A stretch of 64,000 bases of DNA, from positions 1 to 64,000 of the forward strand of contig NZ_JANHJQ010000002.1 of assembly GCF_024609785.1 (NCBI RefSeq), written 5' to 3'. The notes under the pieces were generated by a model. That model was not told where the DNA came from. It was given only the letters and a program-made list of their open reading frames with translations, and searched no databases. Shown in pieces: positions 9,559 to 17,989 of this stretch (its first letter is position 1; the number at the start of each line of letters is the position of its first letter). Position numbers and translations under genes: made by a program. The DNA comes from Pseudalkalibacillus decolorationis. GTDB lineage: Bacteria; Bacillota; Bacilli; Bacillales; Fictibacillaceae.

Positions 9559-11013
9559 TTGAAAAGACAACCTACTTTATTGGAAGCTATCTTTCCAATA
9601 GTCGCCATGCTGTTACTTCTTGCGATTGGCTACGGCGTATTTCAACTTAGCCCTGAACCGTTATTAATTCTTGCAGCCATTTGTGCCGCAGGCGTAGCCC
9701 TCAGAGTTGGGGTGAAATGGGAGGAAATGATGGCGGGAATTCGTGAAAAGTTAGATGCAGCAATGCCAGCGATTTTAATATTAATTTCAATCGGGATTTT
9801 AATTGGCACCTGGATGATTTCGGGAACGATTCCGATGATGATCTATTATGGATTAGAAATCATTAATCCTGCGTTTATTGTCGTGATTGCGTTTGTTGTT
9901 TCAGCCATTATTTCGATAGTTACAGGGACATCCTGGGGTTCGGCAGGAACAGTCGGTGTTGCACTGATGGGGATTGCAACCGGATTTGGAGCTTCTTTGC
10001 CCGCGACAGCTGGAGCAGTAGTGGCAGGATCTTATTTTGGTGACAAACTGTCTCCTTTGTCAGATACAACGAATTTGGCGCCTATAGCTGCAGGAAGTGA
10101 ATTATATGAACATATTAAACACATGCTTTACACCACGATTCCAGCCGCAGTGATTGCATTAATTGTTTATACATTAGTTGGATTTAATTTATCGGGAGAT
10201 TCGGAGTCTATTCCGGAAGAAATGGACATCATGTTAAAAACATTAACGGAGATGTTTGATTGGAATATTCTTTTATTATTACCACCTGTGATTATTCTTT
10301 ACGGTTCTATCAGGAAAAAGCCGACATTGCCGACGATCATTTTTTCATCTATTGTTGCCGGAATTCTCGCGAAATTTATTCAAGGATTTTCCGTAAAAGA
10401 TATTTTTGCTTCAACTGTCACCGGTTTTAATGTCTCCATGGTAAAGGCCTCAGGATTCAATCCTGATGAAGTAATATTTGAAGTCACAAGGCTGGTCAAT
10501 CAGGGTGGCATGCAATCAATGACAGGTGTCATCTTAATCGCATTTAGTGCATTTATATTTGCCGGAATCGTCACGAAAGCAGGTTGCCTCGAGGTAATCA
10601 TAGCCTCTCTGCTCAAGGTAGTAAAAACAACCGGTGGGGTGATTCTTTCGACAGTTGTTTCTTGTATTACTATGGCCCTGGTAACAGGAAACTCTTATTT
10701 GTCTATTATCGTTCCGGGCGAAATCTTTAAAGATACGTACAAGAAGAAAATGTTACATGCTAAGAACTTGTCAAGAACCTTGGAAGATTCAGGAACGGTT
10801 GTTGTTCCGCTTATCCCGTGGTCATCGGCAGGTGTATACATGGCTGGAACACTTGGCGTATCTACACTGAGCTATGCACCCTGGGCCATCCTATGCTATC
10901 TTGGATTTATCTTTGCCATCATACTAGGGTACACAGGGATCGGCATTGAGAGGATCCATAAGGAAACCTTTGAAAAAACTACTTCCAAGGAATATGTAGA
11001 TAAGGGGATGTAG
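9559..11013 (+). CDS. NhaC-family Na+/H+ antiporter
   Basis: This is a 484-residue membrane protein with about 11 hydrophobic segments and the NhaC signatures TGTSWGSAGTVGVALMGI, GSYFGDKLSPLSDTTNLAP, HIKHMLYTTIPA and LEDSGTVVVPLIPW. A TTG start at 9559 follows GGGAGG. It lies 21 bases after iadA and shares its sigma-54 promoter. Some NhaC relatives exchange organic acids or amino acids rather than only sodium, so linkage to a dipeptidase may point to export of the aspartate released or uptake of the dipeptide. A second paralogue lies at 17990. Confidence 0.82.
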   Translation: MKRQPTLLEAIFPIVAMLLLLAIGYGVFQLSPEPLLILAAICAAGVALRVGVKWEEMMAGIREKLDAAMPAILILISIGILIGTWMISGTIPMMIYYGLEIINPAFIVVIAFVVSAIISIVTGTSWGSAGTVGVALMGIATGFGASLPATAGAVVAGSYFGDKLSPLSDTTNLAPIAAGSELYEHIKHMLYTTIPAAVIALIVYTLVGFNLSGDSESIPEEMDIMLKTLTEMFDWNILLLLPPVIILYGSIRKKPTLPTIIFSSIVAGILAKFIQGFSVKDIFASTVTGFNVSMVKASGFNPDEVIFEVTRLVNQGGMQSMTGVILIAFSAFIFAGIVTKAGCLEVIIASLLKVVKTTGGVILSTVVSCITMALVTGNSYLSIIVPGEIFKDTYKKKMLHAKNLSRTLEDSGTVVVPLIPWSSAGVYMAGTLGVSTLSYAPWAILCYLGFIFAIILGYTGIGIERIHKETFEKTTSKEYVDKGM

Positions 11014-11286
11014 TTTTACATTCTATCATTTCCAATTAAACCAGTCGTATAAGATTATATAAAGAACAAGCCATAAAATATCCATTTATGGCTGGAATCC
11101 AATAACCCAATGTATACCTTAGCACCAATTTCCTGTTCAGAAAATTAGTGCTAAGAATTGGTGGCTAGTTACTCTTCTTAAGACGGCTCTTGAAATTGAT
11201 CAGGATTCCATTCGTCATGGTGGTATCAAAAGAGCTTAAAATGCCCTTCTCTCCTTGAACGGACTTCGTCAAAAAAAATAGAATTA
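11014..11286. other. Intergenic region with two short inverted repeats
   Basis: AGCCATAAA...TTTATGGCT at about 11071 and CTTAGCAC...GTGCTAAG at about 11118 are inverted repeats without T-tracts. No gene is recognised. Confidence 0.35.
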
Positions 11287-11409
11287 TATCGAAAAGTAAG
11301 AAGATTAGCCGGCCATAGCAACATTACAACAACAGCAAGATACTTAAAAGATTCCTATAGTGATCTTGCTGATGCTGTAGATGCTTTTCCTAAACTGTTT
11401 TTGAGATGA
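11287..11409 (+). pseudogene. Tyrosine recombinase (integrase) C-terminal remnant
   Basis: Forty codons read YRKVRRLAGHSNITTTARYL then KDSYSDLADAVDAFPKLFLR and a stop. AGHSNITTTARYL carries the HxxxxTxxxY arrangement of the C-terminal box of XerC/phage-type integrases (catalytic His and Tyr). Everything upstream is gone. It is probably the trace of an integrated element. Confidence 0.65.
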
Positions 11410-11440
11410 TTAATAGATCAAAATTACCTTTTTGGGGTAC

Positions 11441-11477
11441 AGTATTCCCCCTTAACCAAAAAATTAAGGGGAAATAC
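11441..11477. terminator. Inverted repeat, possible terminator of the small secreted protein gene
   Basis: AGTATT-CCCC-TTAA pairs with TTAA-GGGG-AATACT around a short loop, just past the stop codon of the minus-strand gene. A T-tract is lacking after the stem. Confidence 0.4.
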
Positions 11478-11701
11478 TATTTACAGACACTGAATCCGTG
11501 ATGAGTCCCTGGTCTGTGCCCGTCATGTCCCAATTTGTGTGCTTGAGCAAGCGGAACAATATGATGCTGGGCATATTGTTGTCCAGATGGTTGTCCATCA
11601 CCATTTGTATCATTACAAGGAGTTGCAGTGTGTGCTGACGCAGCAGCTGAAATGAATACAAAGGTTGTAACAGTCATAAAGAAAGTAAACAGTTTTTTCA
11701 T
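11477..11701 (-). CDS. Small secreted His-rich protein, uncharacterised
   Basis: This 74-residue protein starts at the ATG at 11701, preceded by GAGGTGAACC; the longer frame adds residues without a site. The N-terminus MKKLFTFFMTVTTFVFISAAASA is a clear signal peptide with an AxA cleavage site. The mature part has two Cys at its ends (TPCNDTNGDGQ and GFSVC), suggesting one disulfide, and several His (QHHIVPLAQAHKLGHDGH). Short secreted proteins of this kind occur in other Bacilli without known function. It is monocistronic. Confidence 0.7.
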   Translation of the reverse strand: MKKLFTFFMTVTTFVFISAAASAHTATPCNDTNGDGQPSGQQYAQHHIVPLAQAHKLGHDGHRPGTHHGFSVCK

Positions 11702-11814
11702 CCTTGGTTCACCTCTTTCTATGTATTTTTCTTTCAATTAAGTTGCGATGATTGTTATGAAGTTAAAGGAGCATTAGTTGAACAATAGAAAGTCATATTA
11801 GGGGGGATATATAG

Positions 11815-12554
11815 ATGCCAAACCATGAAAATGAAAAAATGTTAATAGGAGGGAATGTCTCTAACGTTTATCGTTCTGGAGATACTGTGCGACGAGAATT
11901 AAATCCAGATAGCCCCAAAATCCATAAGCTATTAATGCATTTGGAAAACAAAGGTTTTAGTTATTGATGAAAAAGGAAGAGAAATATTATCCTTTATTGA
12001 AGGTGAAGCTGGTAACGATCCTTTAAAAGAATACATGTGGTCTGATGATGTTTTAAAAGATATAGCGAAGATGCTTCGTCTTTATCATGATGCTGTGAGT
12101 GATTTCCCATTATCAGATGATTGGAAACCGATAGATAATACTCCACACAAAGTGGAGGTATTGTGATCATAATGATTTTGCTAGATACAATATTATTTTT
12201 AATCATGGAAGACCAATAGGGATTATTGATTTTGATGTTGCCGGACCTGGTCCAAGACTTTGGGACATAGCTTATACTCTTTATACTTGTGTTCCCTTAA
12301 GTAGATTTTATCTCTCTGAAACAGGTGAGGAAGTTTATTATAAATCACTACAGCATGTTAACCGTATAAAACAAAGAGTTAGATTGTTTTTTGAATCTTA
12401 CGGTGAGGGAATAAAAGAAGATTATTTGGAGATGGTATTGCTACGATTAGAAGGGTTATGTAAAACAATTACAAGAAAAGCCAGTGAAGGTGACATTGCT
12501 TTTCAAAAGATGATAGATGAAGGGCATCTTGAACATTATCAAATTTATTCGTGA
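11815..12554 (+). pseudogene. Frameshifted APH-family phosphotransferase
   Basis: The gene begins with a strong site (GGGGGG) and MPNHENEKMLIGGNVSNVYR, typical of aminoglycoside/choline-kinase-like phosphotransferases. The frame is lost near 11960 and again near 12155. In other frames it continues VIDEKGREILSFIEGEAGND, LRLYHDAVSDFPL, DHNDFARYNII (catalytic loop, normally HxDxxxxN), GIIDFDVAGPGPRLWDIAYT (metal-binding DFD) and KTITRKASEGDIAF up to the stop at 12552. All kinase-fold landmarks are still recognisable, so decay is recent. It should not be read as an active resistance gene. Confidence 0.8.
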
Positions 12555-12641
12555 ACATGGAAAAGAGTGGGCTTTAGGATAGTGTTTTATATTTAACGGG
12601 TGGCTTTTCTTTAAGAGTCTTTGAAACGTTCTTCCGCAAAC

Positions 12642-12662
12642 GGGGCGCGATTGCAGAAGATT
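12642..12662 (+). repeat. 21-base dispersed repeat, copy 1
   Basis: This segment begins GGGGCGCGATTGCAG. It matches 30011-30031 at 19 of 21 positions and lies in similarly gene-free sequence. It is probably a fragment of a larger intergenic repeat. Confidence 0.45.
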
Positions 12663-12720
12663 GCTTACTCTTTTCTCGAGAAACTCTATGTTGAACGTCC
12701 AATTCATAAAAAAATCTTTT

Positions 12721-12752
12721 AAAACCATACGAAAAATTCGTATGGTTTTTTT
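12721..12752 (+). terminator. Rho-independent terminator
   Basis: The stem ACCATACGAA/TTCGTATGGT is followed by seven T. It lies downstream of the decayed phosphotransferase. Confidence 0.75.
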
Positions 12753-12791
12753 AACGTTAAGAAAGTATAAAATTTTGCTGCATAGATGCAA

Positions 12792-12918
12792 TGTCTAGCT
12801 CCAACGCCCAGGTACTCGAGGTCGCTTCGATTCTTCCACAAACACAAAAAGCGTGTTGTGCTGCAGAATCTCCAGCGCTTGTCGTACCTGAACAGGGCGT
12901 TTACGCTTTTCTTATATA
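12792..12918 (+). repeat. Bacillus-type dispersed intergenic repeat
   Basis: The segment starts TGTCTAGCTCCAACGCCCAG, contains GGTCGCTTCG and CTCCAGCGCTTGTCG, and ends TTACGCTTTTCTTATATAG. This matches a family of highly structured GC-rich intergenic elements that I recall from Bacillus, Geobacillus and Anoxybacillus chromosomes. It forms several hairpins (CCAGCGCT and GTCGCTTC pair with downstream partners) and is richer in GC than its surroundings. The reading frames predicted over it on both strands are artefacts. Confidence 0.65.
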
Positions 12919-13159
12919 GCAACCAAATTCGTCTAGGGATCAGCTTCTTGCGACAAATAGCTCTCAAATTAATACGTCATTTACCACTGAAATTCACATA
13001 TTGAATCAAAAACCTTAATAAACCAGTTTCAAATGACATCTGTATATGTCAACCCACGAAAATTTTAAAGTAATCAGCATTATGTTCAAAAGTTATTAAC
13101 CAGATAAGGAAATTAATATTAAACTTTTAGTTATAGATGGCTATTTCGAATATAACCTT
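12919..13159. other. Intergenic region upstream of the Rieske oxygenase
   Basis: AT-rich sequence with no gene. It leads into the dyad symmetries and sigma-54 promoter described separately. Confidence 0.4.
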
Positions 13160-13177
13160 TGAGTGTAAGGAAACTCA
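13160..13177 (+). promoter_or_regulatory. Upstream activator dyad 1
   Basis: TGAGTGTAAGGAAACTCA has the half-sites TGAGT and ACTCA separated by 8 bases. Its centre is about 90 bases before the sigma-54 promoter at 13260, the usual place for an enhancer-binding protein site. Confidence 0.6.
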
Positions 13178-13179
13178 AC

Positions 13180-13196
13180 TGAGTATATTAAACTCA
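13180..13196 (+). promoter_or_regulatory. Upstream activator dyad 2
   Basis: TGAGTATATTAAACTCA repeats the same half-sites with 7 bases between. Its centre is about 20 bases, roughly two helical turns, from dyad 1, so two regulator dimers could bind side by side. Confidence 0.6.
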
Positions 13197-13259
13197 CTTT
13201 TCTACGGATTCAACCATTTAGGAATCGGATATTCTCATAAAACTAAGCACTATTAGTGT

Positions 13260-13275
13260 TGGCATGAATATTGCA
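13260..13275 (+). promoter_or_regulatory. Sigma-54 (-24/-12) promoter of the Rieske-BCCT unit
   Basis: TGGCATGAATATTGCA matches the sigma-54 geometry and is nearly identical to the promoter at 8301. It lies 64 bases before the oxygenase start. Confidence 0.87.
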
Positions 13276-13338
13276 ATGCTTAGTATAACACATCTGTTTA
13301 TTATTAACTTTATTACTATTAAGGAGGAACAACTGATT

Positions 13339-14379
13339 ATGACCGTCAGAGAAAATGAAAAGGTATTAGAGTACACACTACCTTACAAGCATTATGTCGA
13401 TCCTCAAATTTTAGACAAAGAAAAGAAAAACATATTTTTTAAAAATTGGATTTTGGCAGGACATGCGAGCCAGGTAGAAAAGGAAGGTGACTTTTTTACT
13501 TTCGAAGTTGTTGGAGAATCACTTATTGTTAGCAGAGATAAAAATAATAAATTGAATGCTTTTTATAATATTTGTCCTCACCGTGGTACTAAAGTGGAAC
13601 GCAGTGAGCAAGGCAACAAAAAGGTATTCATGTGCTCCTACCACGGATGGACGTTCCAGTTAGACGGAAAACTAAATAGAGCCCCGAACTTTGATAACGG
13701 TAATTTAGGTGAACATAGCTGTATGACGCATGTGAAATTAGAAGTTTACAAATCGCTTATCTTTGTTAATTTAGATAAGAATGCACGGCCACTTTCGGAT
13801 TCTTACGAAGAATTGGTAAATGATTTGGATAAATATACTTTCCTTGATTCACTAAAGAAAGTAAGAGTGACACAGAGAATGGTTAATGCGAATTGGAAAG
13901 CGATCGTTGATAATTATCTTGAGTGTGATCACTGTAAAATTGCTCACCCAGCTTTTTCAAGAACATTTGACATGAACAACTATAATATCGATACTCATAA
14001 AAATTACTCTTGTCAATACTCTCAGTTAAAAAAAGGTGGCAATGAGAATCAAGCTCATTTTTATTGGATATGGCCCAACTTGATGGTAAGCATTTATCCT
14101 GGTGAAGAAGGAAATATGACAACGAGTACAATTTTGCCTATTTCTCCAGATCAATCTCTCGCTATTTATAGCTACTATTTCCGAACGGATGAGATTACGG
14201 AAGAACAAGAAGAGCTTATTAAATTCGTTGATCAAGTACGTGAGGAGGATTTTGAACTAGTAGAATTACTGCAAACTGGTTTTAATACGCAAGCGTTTAA
14301 ACAAGGAATTTATTCACCAACTGAACACGGTTTACGTAACTTCCATCAACGGATTAAAGAAGCAATGATTATTGAATAA
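13339..14379 (+). CDS. Rieske-type oxygenase alpha subunit, probable quaternary-amine monooxygenase
   Basis: This is a 346-residue soluble protein. The start at 13339 follows AAGGAGG; the upstream extension would begin in the promoter. The Rieske [2Fe-2S] centre is Cys79-x-His81 and Cys99-x2-His102 (CPHRG and CSYHGW). The mononuclear iron site is in DNYLECDHCKIAHPAF (His198, His203), with an acidic ligand near REEDFELVELL. The pattern DNYLEC-HC-AHP is that of ring-hydroxylating-type oxygenases acting on carnitine, glycine betaine or stachydrine (CntA/GbcA group). The following BCCT transporter supports such a substrate. A dedicated reductase is not encoded nearby, so electrons must come from elsewhere. 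Confidence 0.83.
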   Translation: MTVRENEKVLEYTLPYKHYVDPQILDKEKKNIFFKNWILAGHASQVEKEGDFFTFEVVGESLIVSRDKNNKLNAFYNICPHRGTKVERSEQGNKKVFMCSYHGWTFQLDGKLNRAPNFDNGNLGEHSCMTHVKLEVYKSLIFVNLDKNARPLSDSYEELVNDLDKYTFLDSLKKVRVTQRMVNANWKAIVDNYLECDHCKIAHPAFSRTFDMNNYNIDTHKNYSCQYSQLKKGGNENQAHFYWIWPNLMVSIYPGEEGNMTTSTILPISPDQSLAIYSYYFRTDEITEEQEELIKFVDQVREEDFELVELLQTGFNTQAFKQGIYSPTEHGLRNFHQRIKEAMIIE

Positions 14380-14391
14380 TACAGTTATTTT

Positions 14392-14405
14392 TGAAAGCGC
14401 TTAAA
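14392..14405 (+). promoter_or_regulatory. Candidate cre site
   Basis: TGAAAGCGCTTAAA resembles the CcpA operator except for the penultimate base. It lies between the oxygenase and the transporter, where it could act as a roadblock. Confidence 0.35.
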
Positions 14406-14587
14406 TGGAGGGCAATGTTAATTTCATCATCAAAAAAAGGACACCTCTCTCTTTGAGAATGTAGGTATCTGAGGAGGGGTGACCTTAAAAAAAGAAAAGG
14501 AGATTTTTCGAATGTGATTCACCAATACTAATTGATAACAAAGATACGCCAAAAATATCCAAAATATTAATTGTGAGGGGGAGTTTC

Positions 14588-16150
14588 ATGGAACAATCTA
14601 GAGTAGATCGGATGATATTTTTCTCGGCTGTAGTTGTTATAAGCATTTTTACGGTACCAGTTTTAATTAATCCTGAAAAGGGGACCCAATTTTTAGGAGT
14701 AGTTTTAGGGTTTATTAGCGGAAAGTTTGGATCGCTTTATTTATTGGCAACGTTTTTAATTTTTTGCGCCTTGTTATGTTTAGCGATGGGAAAGTATGGA
14801 AAGATTACGCTCGGTGATCCAAAAGAAGGACCAGAGTTTTCCACGGTTAGCTGGATTGCACTTATTTTTACTTCAACTGCGGGATCAAGCTTATTGTACT
14901 GGGGGTTTATTGAATGGACTTATTATTACACAGCACCACCTTTTGGGATTACACCAGAAAGTATAGAGGCTGCTGAATGGGCTTCGACGTATGGTATTTT
15001 TCACTGGGGTTTTATGGGATTTTCCGTCTATTGCTTACCGACGATTGCGTTAGCTTATATATTGTACGTACGAAAAGTTCCAAGTTTACGATTGAGCTCA
15101 GCCTGTCGTGGGGTATTAGGAGATCGAGTCGATGGGTGGATGGGGAAATGTATCGATGTTATGTTTATGTTTGGAATCGTTGGCGGCGTTGGAACTTCAC
15201 TCGGGCTTGGTACGCCGATGTTAGCAGAAGGTGTTTCACAATTGTTTGGAGTTGAACGTTCATTAAAACTGGATATCATAATTATTCTTCTTTGGACGGC
15301 CATTTTCTCTGCAAGCGTATATTTTGGGTTGAAAAAAGGACTTAAAATCTTAAGTGATATTAATATTAATATTTATTTCGTATTCGCAGCTTTTTTCTTC
15401 ATTGTCGGTCCAACGGTATTTATTCTTGAAAAATTCACAGATAGTATGGGATTGTTAATTCAAAACTTTATAAGAATGAGTCTATATACGGATTCAGTAG
15501 GCGGTTCAAGCTTTGCACAAGATTGGACAATCTTTTACTGGGCATGGTGGTTCTCATTAGCGCCATTTATGGCGATGTTTACAGCTCGTATTTCAAAAGG
15601 CCGGACGATTCGCGAGGTCATCGTTGGAATGTGTGTCGCTGGCACGCTTGGATGCGCCTTAGCATTCACAGTATTCGGTAATACAAGCCTTTATTTTCAG
15701 TTAAATAATATTGTACCTGTTGTGGATATTTTGCAAAGTGAAGGAGCACCCGCAGCCATAGTTGCTATAATTACAGCGATGCCGTTAGGAACTAATGTGT
15801 TGTTAGCATTGTTTATTGTTCTTGCCTTTATCTTTTTGGCGACGACAATCGATTCCGCTGCTTACACTCTTTCTTTTATGTCATCAAAGGCTTCGACAGT
15901 TGAGCAAGAACCCGCAAGGTGGATCCGCTTGTTTTGGGCAATGTTTATCGGTGCCGTTTCAATCATTTTGATGTTTGGAGGGGGGCTAGACGCTTTACAA
16001 ACGTTATCCGTGATTACGGGCTTCCCGATTATGCTTATCATGGTGATAATTGCAATATCACTATTTAAATGGTTAAAGGAAGATTATGAAGCGAGCGGTG
16101 CTAATCAATCTTCGGAAAAAACAGATCATGTTGAAAAAAAATCTAGCTAA
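14588..16150 (+). CDS. BCCT-family betaine/carnitine/choline transporter
   Basis: This is a 520-residue protein with about 12 membrane segments. The start at 14588 follows GAGGGGGAG. Signatures are STAGSSLLYWGFIEW, FGIVGGVGTSLGLGTPM and WTIFYWAWWFSLAPFMAMF followed by ARISKGRTIRE. The tryptophan box that forms the cation-pi cage in BetP and CaiT is present as WAWWFSL, with Leu where BetP has a third Trp. It imports trimethylammonium-type compounds, probably the substrate of the Rieske oxygenase 208 bases upstream, and shares that gene's sigma-54 promoter. It converges on the regulator at 16230. Confidence 0.87.
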   Translation: MEQSRVDRMIFFSAVVVISIFTVPVLINPEKGTQFLGVVLGFISGKFGSLYLLATFLIFCALLCLAMGKYGKITLGDPKEGPEFSTVSWIALIFTSTAGSSLLYWGFIEWTYYYTAPPFGITPESIEAAEWASTYGIFHWGFMGFSVYCLPTIALAYILYVRKVPSLRLSSACRGVLGDRVDGWMGKCIDVMFMFGIVGGVGTSLGLGTPMLAEGVSQLFGVERSLKLDIIIILLWTAIFSASVYFGLKKGLKILSDININIYFVFAAFFFIVGPTVFILEKFTDSMGLLIQNFIRMSLYTDSVGGSSFAQDWTIFYWAWWFSLAPFMAMFTARISKGRTIREVIVGMCVAGTLGCALAFTVFGNTSLYFQLNNIVPVVDILQSEGAPAAIVAIITAMPLGTNVLLALFIVLAFIFLATTIDSAAYTLSFMSSKASTVEQEPARWIRLFWAMFIGAVSIILMFGGGLDALQTLSVITGFPIMLIMVIIAISLFKWLKEDYEASGANQSSEKTDHVEKKSS

Positions 16151-16183
16151 CCATTATCTTTTTAATTTCACTACTGAAGAAAT

Positions 16184-16230
16184 AAAAAAGACATGAAATT
16201 ACCCAGTGTAACGGGATTCATGTCTTTTTT
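16184..16230. terminator. Bidirectional terminator
   Basis: The stem AAAAAAGACATGAA...TTCATGTCTTTTTT has T-runs in both directions. It serves the convergent transporter and regulator genes and touches the regulator stop codon. Confidence 0.82.
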
Positions 16231-17603
16231 CATCGGCTACCTTTCTCTTTATATAAGTCCTGACAATACTTTCTAATTAACTTGGCTGCATGTGTTTGAC
16301 TGACCTTTAAATCATTTGCTACCTTACGAGAACTTCCATGTATTTTAAATGATTTGCGTATCATTTCTTTTTTTACTTGATCTAAACCTTCACTAAGAGT
16401 GGATGGAGAGGCTTGTTCAGTCATTTTTCTGACACTTTGGTAAATGACCTCAGGAAGATCCTGAATATCGATAACGTCATCACTTGTAATGACAAGTCTC
16501 TCGATAAGGTTTTCCAACTGCCGAACATTGCCAGGCCATGAATAACGTGTGAGCATATCAAGACACTCTTCTGAAATCAGTTTGTTTACTTCATGGATCC
16601 GATTAAAATTATATAAAAAGTTATATATAAGAGGAATAATATCTTCTCTTCGTTCCCGGAGCGGTGGCATATTGATATCAATGACATTTAACCTGTAAAA
16701 TAAATCCTCTCGGAAATGTCGACTTTCTACCATTTCAAGAAGGTTTCGATTTGTTGCTGCAATGATACGAATATTTACCTCCTTTTCTACATGGCTACCA
16801 ATCGGAATAAACTTCTTGTCCTGAATGACTTGAAGCAGTTTAGCTTGAAGTGGCAGTGACATTTCTCCGATTTCATCCAGAAATAGCGTTCCATTGTTTG
16901 TTGCTTCAAGTAACCCGATTTTACCTGATCGATTTGCGCCGGTAAAAGCTCCAGATGTATATCCGAAAAGTTCCGATTCTAATAGATCTGCAGGAATAGC
17001 TGAGCAGTTGATCGTTAAAAAAGGTCCTTCTTTTCTTTTGCTCTGTTGGTGGATATATTCAGCTAGTAACCCTTTCCCTGTTCCAGATTCACCTTGTATT
17101 AAAATAGTGGTGTTCGTTACTGCAATTTTTTGTGAAAGTTTCAAGATCTGCTTAACTTTTAAACAATTGGTAATATCAATTTCATGTTGTTTATGCTGTT
17201 GATAGGGTTGTCCACTTGTTTCTTCTTTCGCCTTAAGTAGTTTATAACTTTGTAATTCCCTGGCTGTGGTCACAACTAATTCAACTTCAGCTTTATCATT
17301 TAGAATAGGGATTGCAGACGTAAGTAATTCTGCTCCGATATTCGTTGTCTGTTTGATCGTAAACGGTTTTTTCTTTTCAAACACATCTGGAAATATTGAC
17401 GGTGTCCAATATCCTTGTTTAAATAGATCGCTACTGTTCTTTCCTAATACAGTCGATTTTTTTAATCCATAATGTTTTTCACATGCCTTGTTTACATAAA
17501 TAATTCGCATATCACCGTCAAGAACAAATATCTCATCTGAAGAATAGTCTAAAATTTTAATGAGTGTCTCCAATGTCATATCGAAATTGCTAGATAGATT
17601 CAT
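16230..17603 (-). CDS. Sigma-54 enhancer-binding protein, PAS-AAA+-TyrR-like HTH
   Basis: This is a 457-residue activator whose start follows AAGGAGA. A PAS domain lies at about residues 10-115. The AAA+ domain has Walker A GESGTGKG at 171-178, a canonical GAFTGA loop at 218-223 and LFLDEI. The C-terminal helix-turn-helix SSRKVANDLKVSQTHAAKLI resembles the TyrR/RocR type. It is convergent with the Rieske-BCCT unit, whose promoter carries two tandem TGAGT-N7/8-ACTCA dyads that are its likely binding sites. The inducer is presumably the quaternary amine or a product. Confidence 0.88.
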   Translation of the reverse strand: MNLSSNFDMTLETLIKILDYSSDEIFVLDGDMRIIYVNKACEKHYGLKKSTVLGKNSSDLFKQGYWTPSIFPDVFEKKKPFTIKQTTNIGAELLTSAIPILNDKAEVELVVTTARELQSYKLLKAKEETSGQPYQQHKQHEIDITNCLKVKQILKLSQKIAVTNTTILIQGESGTGKGLLAEYIHQQSKRKEGPFLTINCSAIPADLLESELFGYTSGAFTGANRSGKIGLLEATNNGTLFLDEIGEMSLPLQAKLLQVIQDKKFIPIGSHVEKEVNIRIIAATNRNLLEMVESRHFREDLFYRLNVIDINMPPLRERREDIIPLIYNFLYNFNRIHEVNKLISEECLDMLTRYSWPGNVRQLENLIERLVITSDDVIDIQDLPEVIYQSVRKMTEQASPSTLSEGLDQVKKEMIRKSFKIHGSSRKVANDLKVSQTHAAKLIRKYCQDLYKEKGSR

Positions 17604-17989
17604 ATATTCTCCTTATTTTTAAAAGTTTATTAAGACTCGGACTAAATGTAAAAGGAGTTAGATTACTCTAATGGAAGGGAAACTTGTAATGAGGATAAAT
17701 GTACTAATAGTCATAAGAGTCAATGGATATGTAGACGGTACCACAGGGTCGTGCATTTATTAATTTTTCTAGTAGGCTAATAAAAAACGTGAAAAACGAT
17801 AAATCCGGCTATAATGTTTCTGTATATTGGGATATGGTACTCGGTCCGAAGCTCCCTGACATACACTCTAACCCTACCTTCTGAAACATCTAACCCTTGC
17901 CTCAATAAGGGTTGTATTTCCATATAAATTTGCTACTTATACACCTTTTTGCCTCGCTTGTCACACGGTTATAGAAGAACAATTCGCAC
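17604..17989. other. Intergenic region between regulator and antiporter
   Basis: The only structure seen is a short hairpin AACCCTT...AAGGGTT near 17892, without a T-tract. No gene is recognised. Confidence 0.4.

Noticed and set aside
11815-12554. Aminoglycoside resistance gene
   Set aside because: The reading frame is broken at least twice, and the family includes many non-resistance kinases.
12786-13004. ORFs on both strands over the structured repeat
   Set aside because: They follow from the GC-rich repeat element; codon composition is not that of neighbouring genes and there is no start site.
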